This document shows positions 55,659 through 64,000 of a stretch of DNA of 64,000 nucleotides, in pieces. The stretch is taken from positions 372,001 through 436,000 of the forward strand of contig CAWHKZ010000011.1 of assembly GCA_963830165.1 (NCBI GenBank), read 5' to 3'. Each line of letters begins with the position of its first letter. Position 1 is the first letter of the stretch. The notes beneath the pieces were generated by a model. That model searched no databases, was not told the origin of the DNA, and worked only from the letters and a program-made list of their open reading frames with translations. The stretch comes from Bog-756 sp963830165 (GTDB lineage Bacteria > Actinomycetota > Acidimicrobiia > Acidimicrobiales > RAAP-2). A program made the position numbers and the translations under genes.

Positions 55659-55999
55659 AAGGGGTGCCCGGCCGGATCGAGGAGGACGACGTACCGGTCG
55701 GGCGCGGGCTGCACGTCGGCGCGCACCGCACCGAGCGAGGTCGCCAGCTCCTCCGCCCCGGCGAGGTCGTCGACCGCCAGGTCGAGGTGGACCTGCTTCG
55801 GCACCGTTCCCTCCGGCCAGGTCGGCGGGACGTAGTCCTCGACCCGCGTCGCCGCGAGCCACACGCGGTCGGTCCTGACGGCGGCGAACTCGTCGTTGGC
55901 GAAGGTCACCTCGCCGTCGAGCAGCGCCGCCCAGAAGGCGCTCAGGGGACCCGGGTCGCTGCAGTCGAGGGCCACCGAACCCAAACGTATGTTCGTCAT
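55631..55999 (-). CDS. VOC (glyoxalase/bleomycin resistance-like) protein
   Basis: A 122-residue VOC-fold protein from ATG 55999 (MTNIRLGSVALDCSDPGPLS). It contains FWAALLDGEVTFAND, KQVHLDLAVDDLAGAEELA and RYVVLLDPAGHPFCLSTQ, giving metal-ligand candidates His and Asp/Glu in the usual strands. Function in the family varies (glyoxalase, dioxygenase, drug binding). Codons 2-6 contain a LexA-like palindrome. Confidence 0.85.
   Translation of the reverse strand: MTNIRLGSVALDCSDPGPLSAFWAALLDGEVTFANDEFAAVRTDRVWLAATRVEDYVPPTWPEGTVPKQVHLDLAVDDLAGAEELATSLGAVRADVQPAPDRYVVLLDPAGHPFCLSTQIPD
55982..55995 (-). promoter_or_regulatory. LexA-like palindrome within the VOC start region
   Basis: On the minus strand CGAACATACGTTTG fits CGAACRNRYGTTYG fully and shares 13 of 14 bases with the imuA SOS box. 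It lies within codons 2-6 after ATG 55999. It may bring the VOC gene under SOS control, or it may be chance. Confidence 0.45.
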
Positions 56000-56138
56000 C
56001 GCCACACCATAGGCAGGGGGGAGGGGCGGGGCAAGCGGCGCGGCCGGGCCCGGGTACGGCACCTGGACCGACGCGTTCACCCTCTCGCGGTGGGCGCCCG
56101 GAGGCACCTCCGCCCGCCCACCGGGGCGGCCGCCGGGT

Positions 56139-57158
56139 TCAGGGCCGGTGGCGCCGGTTGCGGTCCCGGCGGCCCTGCCGGTCGGTGGCGGCCCGGGCCT
56201 CGACCAGGGCGGTGTGCCCGGTGAGGTAGGCCAGGTAGTCGCGCCGCCGGGCCGGCTCGAGGGTGCCGTCGTCCACCGCCCGGGCGAGGGCGCAGCCCGG
56301 CGTGCCGTCGTGGGTGCAGTCCGAAAACCGGCACTCCTCGGCCAGCTCGTCCAGGTCGGGGAAGGGCGAGGGGGCCTCCTCCTCGTCGGGGTCGTCCCAG
56401 GTGGACGCGGCCCGGATGCCCGGGGTGTCGATGATGGCCCCCCCGCCCGGGAGGGGCAGCAGCTCCCTGCGGGTCGTGGTGTGGCGGCCCTCGCCGGTCC
56501 GGCCGACCTCGCCCGTCTCCTGGGCGTCGGCCCCGAGCAGCACGTTGGTGAGCGTCGACTTGCCCGCCCCCGACGCCCCGAGCAGTACCACGGTGCGCCC
56601 GGTGGTGAGCTCGCGCAGCCGGTCGAGCCCCTCGCCCGTCACGGTGCTGGTGGTCACCACCTCGACCTGCCCGAGTTCGTCGCCCAGCTCGGCGAGCAGG
56701 CCCTCGCCGGAGTCGGCCGTGTCGACCTTGGAGAGCACCAGGACCGGCACCGCCCCGGAGTCGCGGGCGAGGGCCAGCATGTCCATCAGGCGCGAACTGC
56801 CCACCCGGGTGTCGAGGGCCCAGGTGACGAGCACCACGTCGACGTTGGCCGCCATGAGCTGCGGCTCGTCGCGACCCGACACCGAGCGGCGCACGAGCAG
56901 GCTGCGACGCTCCAGCCGCTGCAACGCGCCCTGGCCGTCGGGTGCCAGCCAGTCACCCACCACGATCTGGGGGCAGTCGCGCAGCGCCACCCGGCGCACC
57001 CGGCGCGTGCCCTGGAGGGTGGCCCACCCCCGGTCGATCCGGACCACGCGGGCCACCAGTCCCGGGGCCGAGCCCGCGGCCACCGTCTCCGCGACCCGGG
57101 CGCGGTCGAAGCCGAGGGAGGCGAGGGGGTGGGCGCCCTGGTCGTCCGCGGGTGTCAC
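56139..57158 (-). CDS. rsgA: Ribosome small-subunit-dependent GTPase RsgA
   Basis: A 339-residue circularly permuted GTPase that assists 30S maturation. After an OB-like N-domain (GWATLQGTRRVRRVALRDCP), the G motifs occur in permuted order: G4 LVLSKVDTAD, G1 GASGAGKST, G2 GRHTTTRRE, G3 IIDTPGIR. The C-terminal zinc domain is CRFSDCTHDGTPGC. The basic tail RQGRRDRNRRHRP would bind RNA. Length and order are typical. Confidence 0.95.
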   Translation of the reverse strand: MTPADDQGAHPLASLGFDRARVAETVAAGSAPGLVARVVRIDRGWATLQGTRRVRRVALRDCPQIVVGDWLAPDGQGALQRLERRSLLVRRSVSGRDEPQLMAANVDVVLVTWALDTRVGSSRLMDMLALARDSGAVPVLVLSKVDTADSGEGLLAELGDELGQVEVVTTSTVTGEGLDRLRELTTGRTVVLLGASGAGKSTLTNVLLGADAQETGEVGRTGEGRHTTTRRELLPLPGGGAIIDTPGIRAASTWDDPDEEEAPSPFPDLDELAEECRFSDCTHDGTPGCALARAVDDGTLEPARRRDYLAYLTGHTALVEARAATDRQGRRDRNRRHRP

Positions 57159-57231
57159 CGGGCCGAGCTTACGGCCCCACTCCCGACGCGCCCGGGTCCC
57201 GGGCCGGTCGGGCCGCGATCGGGTGGACCCG

Positions 57232-58150
57232 TCAGCCGGCCGGCGGGGCCAGCGCGTCGACCTCGGCCACCTCGTCGGGGGTGAGGACCCAGGCCCCGGC
57301 CTTGACGTTGGCCCGGACCTGCTCGGGCTTGGTGGCCCCGGCGATCACCGATGCCACCACCGGCTTGGCGGCCAGCCAGGCGATGGCCAGCTCGAGCATG
57401 GTGTGTCCCCGCTCGGCGGCCCAGGCCGTCGCCGCCTCGACGATGTCGAAGTTCCGGTCCGAGAGCAGGCCGCCGGCACCCTCGCCGAAGTGCACCAGGC
57501 GGGTGCCGGCCGGGGCCTGCTCGCCCCGGGTGTACTTGCCCGACAGCAGGCCGCTGGCCAGCGGGTAGTAGGGGAGGTAGCCGATGCCCAGCCGCTCGGC
57601 CTCGGGCACGGCGTCGGCCTCGTCGTCGCGCTGCAGCAGGTTCCACGCGTTCTGGACGCTCACGAACCGCGCCCCGCCGGCCGCCGCCGCCTCGGCCTCG
57701 CGCAGTTGGGCGGCGCTGAAGTTGGAGCAGCCGATCTCGCGGACCTTGCCCTGGCGTACCAGCTCGTCGAGCGCACCGAGGGTGTCGGCGATGGGGGTCT
57801 CGGGGTCGGGCCGGTGGACCTGGTAGAGGTCGATGCGGTCGGTGCCCAGCCTGGTGAGGCTGCGCTCCACCGCGGTCCGCACGTAGTCGGGGGCGGCACC
57901 GCCGGTACCGCCGTCGACCGGGCTGGCGAACTTCGTGCCGATGATCACCTCGTCGCGACGCGAGCCGAGTGCCGCGGCCAGCCGGGACTCGCTCTCGAGG
58001 TAGGAGTCGGCGGTGTCGAAGAAGTTGATCCCCGCCTCGAGGGCGGCGTCGACCACCGGGGACGGCGTCCGCCTCCATGAAGAAGCCGAAGTTGTTGGTC
58101 CCGAGGCCGATCACCGAGACCTCGAGCGAGCCGATCTGTCGTGTGTCCAT
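57232..58150 (-). pseudogene. Aldo/keto reductase, one frameshift near the N-terminus
   Basis: ATG 58150 opens MDTRQIGSLEVSVIGLGTNN. A one-base break in the CCCCGG run near 58058 moves to the frame VVDAALEAGINFFDTADSYL, then IIGTKFASP, YQVHRPDPETP, EIGCSNFSAAQL and SVIAGATKPEQV. It is a complete AKR of about 305 residues when repaired. It is distinct from the AKR at 54.5 kb. The break is probably an assembly error. Confidence 0.78.
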
Positions 58151-58226
58151 TGCCCTGTACTACCAGGCGCGGGCCCGTCGCCGTGCGGCGCCTGCAGGCC
58201 ACGACGCAGGGTGCCATCCTGGGTCG

Positions 58227-58786
58227 ATGATCACCGCACTCGGGACGGACCGCCTGGTGCTCCGGGCGTTCACCCCCGCAGACCTGGCGGCACTGCGGAT
58301 GCTCCACGCCGAGCCGTCCTTCTGGTGGTACCCGTTGCGGCGGGGCATGACCGACGAGGAGACGACGGCGTTCCTCGACCGGGTGCTCCGGGACACCGGG
58401 GATCCCGGCAGGCCGGTGTTCCACGCGGTCATCGAACGGTCGAGCGGGGCGTTGGTCGGTTGGGCCGGGCTGGCCGTGCCGGACTTCCTCCCCGAGGTCC
58501 TGCCCGCCGTCGAGGTGGGATGGCGGCTCGGTGCCGACCATCGGGGCAGGGGGTACGCCACGGAGGCGGCGCGAGCGGCCCTCGGCTGGGGCTTCACGGA
58601 TCTCGGGCTCCACGAGATCATCTCGATCTACGAGCCCGAGAACGTCCCCTCCGGTCGGGTGATGGACCGCCTCGGCTTCGGTCCCGGGGTGGCGACCATC
58701 GAACCGAAGCGGGGCCGGCCCCTCCTCGTGCGCCGGCTGTCGGCGGAGGGGTGGCGCGGGGGAGACCGTCCCCTCCCGCTACGTGA
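58227..58786 (+). CDS. GNAT-family acetyltransferase, 3-prime end uncertain
   Basis: ATG 58227 opens MITALGTDRLVLRAFTPADL, a RimJ/RimL-type N-acetyltransferase. The acetyl-CoA loop is EVGWRLGADHRGRGYATEAA, followed by LHEIISIYEPENVPSGRVMD (helix after beta-5). Homology ends near RRLSAEGWRG, but that frame runs on without a stop into the opposing monooxygenase gene. A neighbouring frame stops at 58784-58786, so a single-base indel near the 3-prime end is likely. Function could be N-acetylation of a protein or small molecule. Confidence 0.7.
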
Positions 58787-60709
58787 GGACGAAGTCGCCC
58801 AGGTCGGGCTCCCGCGTCCAGGTCCAGTAGTCGACCAGGCGCCACGGGCTCAGCACGTGGATCTCACCGGCCGAGTTCTTGAAGAAGGAGTGCTCGATCG
58901 AGGGTTGGGCCCACACCAGGCCCTGCAGCTCCCGCTGGGACCGCTCGTGCCAGTCCTCGTAGCGCTCGACCAGCGGCTCCATGGTCCGGTGGCCGCCCGC
59001 GACGATGGCCTCCAGGCACTGGGTGATGTACCGCATCTGGCACTCGGAGTGGAAGATCAGGCTGCCACCGTGGGCCAGGTTCGTGCCCGGTCCGTACATG
59101 CAGAAGAAGTTGGGGAACCCGGGCACGGTCATCCCGAGGTAGGCCGCCGGCCGCTCACCCCACATCTCCCGCAGGTCGACCCCGTCCCGACCGACGATGG
59201 CCATCGGGGCGAGCACCCGGGTGGCCTGGAAGCCGGTGGCGTACACCAGCACGTCGGCCGGGTACCGCTCGCCGTCCACGGTGACGACGGCGTCGGGCTC
59301 GATGTGGTCGATGGCGGTGCGCACGAGCTCCACGTTGTCCCGGGTCAGCGCGCCGAGCCACGCCCCGTTGTCCTGGAGGGTCCGCTTGCCGGTCGCCGGG
59401 TAGTCGGGCACCACCTTGGCGACGAGGTCGGGGTCGTCGTCCACCTGGCTCACGATCCAGTCGGTGAACATCTGGCGGGTGAGCTCGTTCATCTCGCTCA
59501 CGGCCCGCTGCTGGTCCGGGTAGTCGGGGTCCACCCGGGCCGCCTCGAGGCCCTTGTCGCACCCGGGCCACAGGATGAGGAAGCGGTACCAGCGGCCGTA
59601 GAAGGGGAGGTGGCGCAGCGCCCAGCGGACCCCGGGCCCGACCGTGGCGTGGTAGTTCGGGTTGGGGAACATCCACTGGGCCGTGCGCTGGAAGACCGTG
59701 AGGTGCCCGACCTCGGGGGCGATGGTCGGGGCGATCTGGAACCCGCTGGCACCGGCGCCGATCATGGCCACCCGGCGGCCCGCCAGGTCGACGCCGTGGT
59801 CCCACCGGGCCGAGTGGAACGCCGGACCGGCGAAGCGTGCCGGCGCCGGCGATCTCGGGGACGTTCGGCCGGTTGAGCTGGCCCACCGCCGAGATCACGG
59901 CCCGGGCCGTCAGCACCTCCTCGCGTGCCGTCGGCGGCCCGGGTGCGCACCGCCCAGGTGGCCGTGCCCTCGTCCCAGGTGGCCCCGAGCACCTCGGTCT
60001 CCCACCGGACGTGGGGCCCGATGCCGTGCTTGTCCATCACGGACTGGAAGTACCGCTGCAGCTCGGGCTGGCGGGCGAAGTACTCGGTCCAGTGGTCGCT
60101 CGGCTCGAAGGAGTAGCAGTAGAAGTGGTTGCCGACGTCGACCCGGGCCCCGGGGTAGGAGTTCTCCCACCAGGTGCCGCCGACCCCGGCGTTCTTCTCG
60201 ACGATGGTGAACGGGATGCCGGCCTCCCGCAGCCGGATGCCGGCCAGCAGGCCGGACTGGCCGCAGCCGATGACCACGACCGGGAAGGCCGCCCGGTCGG
60301 CGGGGTCGCCGGCCGGCTCGACCCGACGGGCGTCACGGCCGTCGAGCTCCATCTCCTCCATCAGCAGCGGTACGTACTCCCCGGGCACGTCCTCGCAGAC
60401 CAGCCACGTCATCATCTCGTGGAGGAGCTCGGGGGAGACCGGCTCGGGCTCGGGGCAGCCCCGGTCGCGGTAGTCGCGGATCACCTCGAGGGCGAGGGCC
60501 CTGGCCTCGGCCCTGTCCTCCTCGGTCATGTAGCCCTGGACCTCGTTGAGGAAGAGGCCGGCGGGGCGCAGCCGGCCCCGGATGATGGAGGGGTCGCCGG
60601 ACATGTGGACGAGGGAGAGCAGGAGCGTGGGCACCGACACGTCGAGGAGCGCCTCGGCGATCTCCTCGTCCGGGGTGTCGAACGGCTCGCCTGCGTGGGG
60701 ATTGCGCAT
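58779..60709 (-). pseudogene. Baeyer-Villiger-type flavin monooxygenase, two frameshifts
   Basis: Three frames join into about 640 residues from ATG 60709. There is a long N-terminal helical extension (SVPTLLLSLVHMSGDPS, MMTWLVCEDVPGEYVP). The FAD motif is VVVIGCGQSGLLAGIRL, with BVMO-type GVGGTWWENSYPGARVD. After breaks near 59925 and 59835 come AVISAVGQLNRPNVP, the NADPH motif MIGAGASGFQIAP and YATGFQATRVLAP. BVMOs convert ketones to esters. The extended N-terminus is typical of actinobacterial steroid/alkanone enzymes. All key motifs survive. Confidence 0.75.
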
Positions 60710-60822
60710 GGGCGTGACCTCTCCCGCGCCGGCCCGGGACGACGGGGACCGTCGTCGCCGGCGCGGTGTGACACAGTAGCCAACGACCCGGCCGACCACC
60801 GGCCCGTCGTCAGGGGGGAATC

Positions 60823-61853
60823 GTGCGGCACGTGATGATCGAGGGTCCGGGGCGGGTCGGTCGTGGCGGACGCGCCCGACCCGGTGCCGCCGGGTCCCGG
60901 TGGCGCCGTCGTGTCGGTGGACGCCACGGCCATCTGCGGGTCGGACATGCACTTCTACGACGGCGACCTCGACCTCGGCATGGCCATCCCGGTCGGCCAC
61001 GAGTTCCTCGGCACCGTCCTCGAGGTCGGGCCCGAGGTCCGCTCGTTCCGCCCGGGCGACCGGGTGCTGACGGCATCGGTGGCCGGCTGCGGGGCGTGCG
61101 AGGGGTGCGCCACGGGGGACCCGGTGCGCTGCGTCGACGGTCCCCGGGTGTTCGGTTCGGGCATGCTGCCCGGCGGCCAGGCCACGGCCGTGGCGGTGCC
61201 GGCCGCCGACTTCCAGATGCTGCGCATCCCCGAGGGGGTGGACGACGAGTGCCGCGCTGCTGCTGACCGACAACCTGTCCACCGGGTGGGCCGGAGCCCA
61301 GCGGGCCGAGTTCCCGCCCGGGGGCACCGTGGCCGTCGTGTCGGACTCGGCGCCGTCGGGCTGTGCGCGGTGCGCTCGGCAGTGGCGCTCGGGGCGGCGC
61401 GGGTGCTGGCCGTCGACCCGGTCGAGGGGCGCCGGGCCCGGGCCGTGGCCTCGGGGGCCGAGGCCGGTCGAGGGCCCGACGGTCGAGGCGTTGCTGGAGG
61501 CCACGGACGGCATCGGGCCCGACGCCGTCATCGACGCCGTGGCCAAGGACGTGACGCTCGACGCCGCCCTGGCCGCCGTGCGTCCCGGGGGCACGGTGTC
61601 GGTCGTCGGGGTCCACGACCTCGAGCCCTACCCGCTACCGGCGCTCACGACCCTGTTCCGCAGCGTCACGCTGCGCATGACCACCGCGCCGGTGCACCGC
61701 ACCTGGCGGGAACTCGTGCCGCTGGTCCGGTCGGGCCGGCTGGCCACCGACGGGATCTTCACCCACGAGTTCGCGCTGGACGACGCGGCCGCGGCCTACG
61801 CGGCCGTCGCCGAGCGCGGTCCCGACTGCATCAAGGTCCTGCTCCGGCCCTGA
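60823..61853 (+). pseudogene. Zinc-dependent alcohol dehydrogenase, several frameshifts
   Basis: Frames alternate at about 60860, 61247, 61340 and 61470. Joined, they read MRHVMIEGPGRV, VDATAICGSDMHFYDGDL, VGHEFLGTVLEVGPEV, structural zinc cluster CGACEGCATGDPVRC, ALLLTDNLSTGWAGAQ, GAVGLCAVRSAVALGA (NAD fold), IDAVAKDVTLDAALAAVRPG and the end ERGPDCIKVLLRP. It is a medium-chain dehydrogenase of about 345 residues, threonine-dehydrogenase-like. It diverges from the monooxygenase, and alcohol/ketone chemistry would fit that neighbour. Confidence 0.7.
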
Positions 61854-61863
61854 CGCCACCCGG

Positions 61864-62184
61864 TCAGCCGGCAGATCCCCCGGCCACCTCGTAGGACCAC
61901 AGCTCCGAGCCCACCGAGACCGGTCCGCCGTGGGGCGCCGGCCGGTCGGCGCCGGCGTGCCCGTGGGCGAACGCCGGGGACGCCACCCAGGCGTCGAACG
62001 ACGCCTGGTCCCGCCAGCGGGTCACGACGAGCCACTGGTTGCGCCCGTCGGTGGGCTGGAGCAGCTCGAATCCCTCGAAGCCGTCCTGCCCGTCGACGGC
62101 CCCGGCCCGGGCCGCGAACCGCCGGGCCAGCTCGTCGCCGGCGTCCTCGGGCACGGTGATGGCGTTGATCTTGATGATCGTCAT
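61864..62184 (-). CDS. MhuD-like heme-degrading monooxygenase (ABM fold)
   Basis: A 106-residue ABM-fold protein that aligns without gaps to mycobacterial MhuD: MTIIKINAITVPEDAG (Asn7 kept), RRFAARAGAVDGQDGFEGFE, WLVVTRW, FDAW (Trp66 kept). The MhuD heme ligand His75 is replaced by Gly, with His at 74 and 76 instead. It could open heme to release iron, or be an IsdG-like relative with a shifted ligand. It starts at ATG 62184. No heme transporter genes are adjacent. Confidence 0.82.
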   Translation of the reverse strand: MTIIKINAITVPEDAGDELARRFAARAGAVDGQDGFEGFELLQPTDGRNQWLVVTRWRDQASFDAWVASPAFAHGHAGADRPAPHGGPVSVGSELWSYEVAGGSAG

Positions 62185-62314
62185 GGGGCCATCTGACCAC
62201 AGCGGGAGGGCCCCGGCACCGCGCCGGACGGGACCGTCCCGGTCACCACCAGGAGCTGTTCACACCCCGTTCACGCGGCCGAATCGGATGAACCGCGATG
62301 GCGCGCGCCGACGA

Positions 62315-62320
62315 TACGAT
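62315..62320 (+). promoter_or_regulatory. Putative -10 element of the structured transcript (TACGAT)
   Basis: TACGAT lies about 20 nt before the ribosome-binding site GGAGG (62337-62341) of a 14-codon ORF. It would start transcription near 62327. Confidence 0.35.
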
Positions 62321-62349
62321 GAACAGACCAGAGAGAGGAGGTGGTCCAA

Positions 62350-62394
62350 CTGAGTAACCAACGTGTAGGGACCCTGGAGGTGGCTGGCCGCTGA
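62350..62394 (+). CDS. Possible 14-codon leader peptide
   Basis: CTG 62350 begins a frame reading LSNQRVGTLEVAGR and then TGA, 8 nt after a strong GGAGG. CTG starts are rare, so translation is only suggested by the spacing. The peptide may control folding of the surrounding RNA. Confidence 0.3.
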   Translation: MSNQRVGTLEVAGR

Positions 62395-62513
62395 GGCGGC
62401 TCGCTGTACCACCTGGCGAATCCCAGCCAGACACCCACCGGGCGACCTAGCCGGACCGTGGTCCCATCCGGCGCCTCACGGGCCTCCCGGTGTTTCACAC
62501 AGCAACGCAGTAC

Positions 62514-62545
62514 CCGAAGGGCGCCTCTCCGGAGGCGCCCTTCGG
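62514..62545. terminator. Perfect 14-bp hairpin terminator
   Basis: CCGAAGGGCGCCTC and its exact complement flank a TCCG tetraloop. It lies between the short transcript and the end of the convergent antiporter gene (stop at 62567), and can serve both directions. Confidence 0.75.
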
Positions 62546-62566
62546 CGTCGCCGGCCGGACCCGAGG

Positions 62567-64000
62567 TCAGGGGCGCATGGTCGTCTCGTCGATGTCGAGG
62601 GCGGCCCGCACGTCGGCGGCCACCGGCTGGGACACCCTGCGCCTGACCACCATGCGGTCGAGTTCGTCGCGCTCGAGCTCGATCACGAGTCGGCGGAGCT
62701 CCAGCTCGGCCTCGACGGCGGGTGTCCCACCCTCCGCCGGGGCGCCGGGGCCCGTCCCGTCGTCGGAGAGCAGGTCGAGCCGGCGGTCGACCTGGGCGAT
62801 CAGGGCCTCGTAGCCGGTGCGGACCCGTTCGGTCACGGCGTCGGGTGTGCCCCGAGTGGCGGCCAGGTCGTCGATCCGGGCCAGGGCGATCACGGCCAGG
62901 CGCCGGCGGGCCTCGGCGGCCAGGACGGCGTCCTGTTCGCCCCGGGAGACCAGGCCGAGACGGCGGATGAGCGGAGGGAGGGTCAGCCCCTGGCCCACCA
63001 GTGTGGCCACGATGACGGCGAAGGTGAGGAAGAGCACGAGGTCCCGCTCGGCGAAGGAGGTGGGCAGGGCGAGGGCCGCGGCCAGGCTGATGGCACCCCG
63101 CATGCCGGCCCAACCGACCACCGTGGTCTCCCGCCACGTCGCCGGCGTGCCCTGGTTGGTGCTGAAGAGCTGTCGACCGCCGGGCAGGGCCGTCGCCCCG
63201 AACATCCACACGATCCGCAGCACGATGACCGTCCCGACCACGGCCAGCGATTCGAGTACCAGCGAGCCGGAGGACCGCGACGTGAGCGTCTGGAGGACGG
63301 GGCGGAGCTCGAGCCCGACCAGCAGGAACGAGAGCCCGGTCAACAGGAACACGGCGAGCTCCCAGATCTGGCGCTGCTGCAGCCGGGCGGCGGCGGTCAG
63401 CGACCGCCTGCCGTACCGGCCGAAGTAGAGCCCGGTCGCCACCACGGCGAGCACGCCCGAGCCGTGCGAGCTTGTCCGCGGGCAGGTAGGCGGCGAACGG
63501 CAGGATCAGGAGCATGGTGTTCTCGATTACGGGCGTCTCCACGTGCCGCAGGAGCCGCGAGCCCACCCAGCCCACGGCGAGGCCGATGCCCGACGCCGGC
63601 GACCACGGCGAAGGCGAACCGGGCGGCCACGTCGAGCGACGGTGAGCGAGGTGGCCACCGACGCCACGGCCACCTGGTAGGCGGTCAGGGCGGTGGCGTC
63701 GTTCATGAGTCCCTCGCCGCCGAGGATGGTGACGAGCCGGCGGGGGAGCCCGAGCTTGCCGGCGATCTGGGTGGCCGCCACCGAGTCCGGGGGCGACACG
63801 ATGGCACCGAGGGCGAAGGCCTCGCCCCAGGTCGACTGGGGGACCAGGAGGTGGAAGACGACGGCCACCGCGGTGATGGTGGCCAACACCAGGCCGACGG
63901 CCAGCAGGAGGATGGGCCGCCAGTGGGTCGAGAGCTCGCGGGCCGATGTGTCGAGCGACGCGTCGTAGATGAGCGGCGGCAGGAACACCAGGAGGATGAG
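62567..64000 (-). pseudogene. Na+/H+ antiporter (CPA1/NhaP-like), 5-prime end beyond window, frameshifts
   Basis: Reading leftward from the right edge: MFLPPLIYDASLDTSARELS, FALGAIVSPPDSVAATQIAG (CPA1 ion-binding region), LGGEGLMNDATALTAYQVAV. After breaks near 63645, 63595 and 63470 come TPVIENTMLLILPFAAYLPA, LTGLSFLLVGLELRPVLQTL and VVGWAGMRGAISLAAALALP. A cytoplasmic tail of about 150 residues ends at 62567. The first helices lie outside the window. Sodium or potassium/proton exchange is expected. The breaks are probably sequence errors, since every segment is conserved. Confidence 0.75.

Larger units (their letters stand above)
62327..62545 (+). ncRNA. Structured short transcript with upstream 14-codon ORF and terminator
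   Basis: About 220 nt between a TACGAT -10 element and a perfect terminator hairpin, with no ordinary gene inside. A strong ribosome-binding site (AGAGGAGG, 62334-62341) precedes a CTG-started peptide frame at 62350-62394. AGGTGGT (62339-62345), overlapping the ribosome-binding site, is complementary to ACCACCT (62408-62414), and a second stem CCGGA...TCCGG lies at 62452-62470. This looks like an attenuator or small regulatory RNA. No known RNA family was recognised with confidence. Confidence 0.45.

Overview
The window is high-GC actinobacterial DNA. The nearest fit is an uncultured Acidimicrobiia-like lineage, though this is inferred from gene content rather than any marker-gene comparison. 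Supporting signs are DUF1707 and DUF2510 proteins, a FolP2-like DHPS paralogue, an MhuD-like heme monooxygenase, F420/LLM-type oxidoreductases, an ImuA-ImuB-DnaE2 mutasome behind a CGAAC-N4-GTTCG SOS box, and many apparently leaderless promoters (TANNNT 6-10 nt before the start codon).

Layout. 0-7 kb: OsmC-like protein, flavin monooxygenase, a tightly packed minus-strand operon of two thiolase-fold proteins with a double DUF35 protein, and a chromate transporter. 7-15.2 kb: a redox island on the minus strand. A two-component pair is followed by five translationally coupled genes (membrane protein, ApbE, ferric-reductase-like membrane protein, NuoF-like protein, 3Fe-4S ferredoxin). A second operon follows (33-aa ORF, four-helix membrane protein, phosphodiester-glycosidase-like protein). 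Three promoters here carry the same 11-bp-spaced direct repeat and form a candidate regulon of the local response regulator. 15.4-24 kb: a lipoprotein, a DUF5666/PepSY-like secreted protein, an ArsR-SRPBCC pair, small membrane proteins, a polytopic membrane protein resembling GT-C glycosyltransferases, an MTHFR-like protein, a thioesterase, and an ECF sigma factor with a membrane partner. 24.1-37.7 kb: a mosaic of lower-GC mobile DNA at a tRNA-Ala(GGC) gene, with an integrase relic at 24.1 kb, a tRNA 3-prime-end copy at 31.06 kb, and a second integrase beside the intact tRNA at 37.65 kb. It carries SDR, TetR, RidA and F420-NADP genes and a decayed replication module. 37.9-57 kb: intact housekeeping DNA (LppX-like protein, leuS, LLM oxidoreductase, PAC2, phosphotransferase, CnoX-like thioredoxin, folP2-like, holA, dnaE2-imuB-imuA, aldo/keto reductase, VOC protein, rsgA). 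57-64 kb: aldo/keto reductase, GNAT, Baeyer-Villiger monooxygenase, zinc ADH, MhuD-like protein, a structured short transcript ending in a perfect terminator, and a Na+/H+ antiporter running off the right edge.

Many genes outside 38-57 kb are broken by single-base frameshifts that the adjacent frame repairs. Several sit in homopolymers, so assembly indels are the likeliest cause. In the 33-37 kb element the density is higher and real decay is also plausible. Such genes are listed as pseudogenes only to flag the broken frame.
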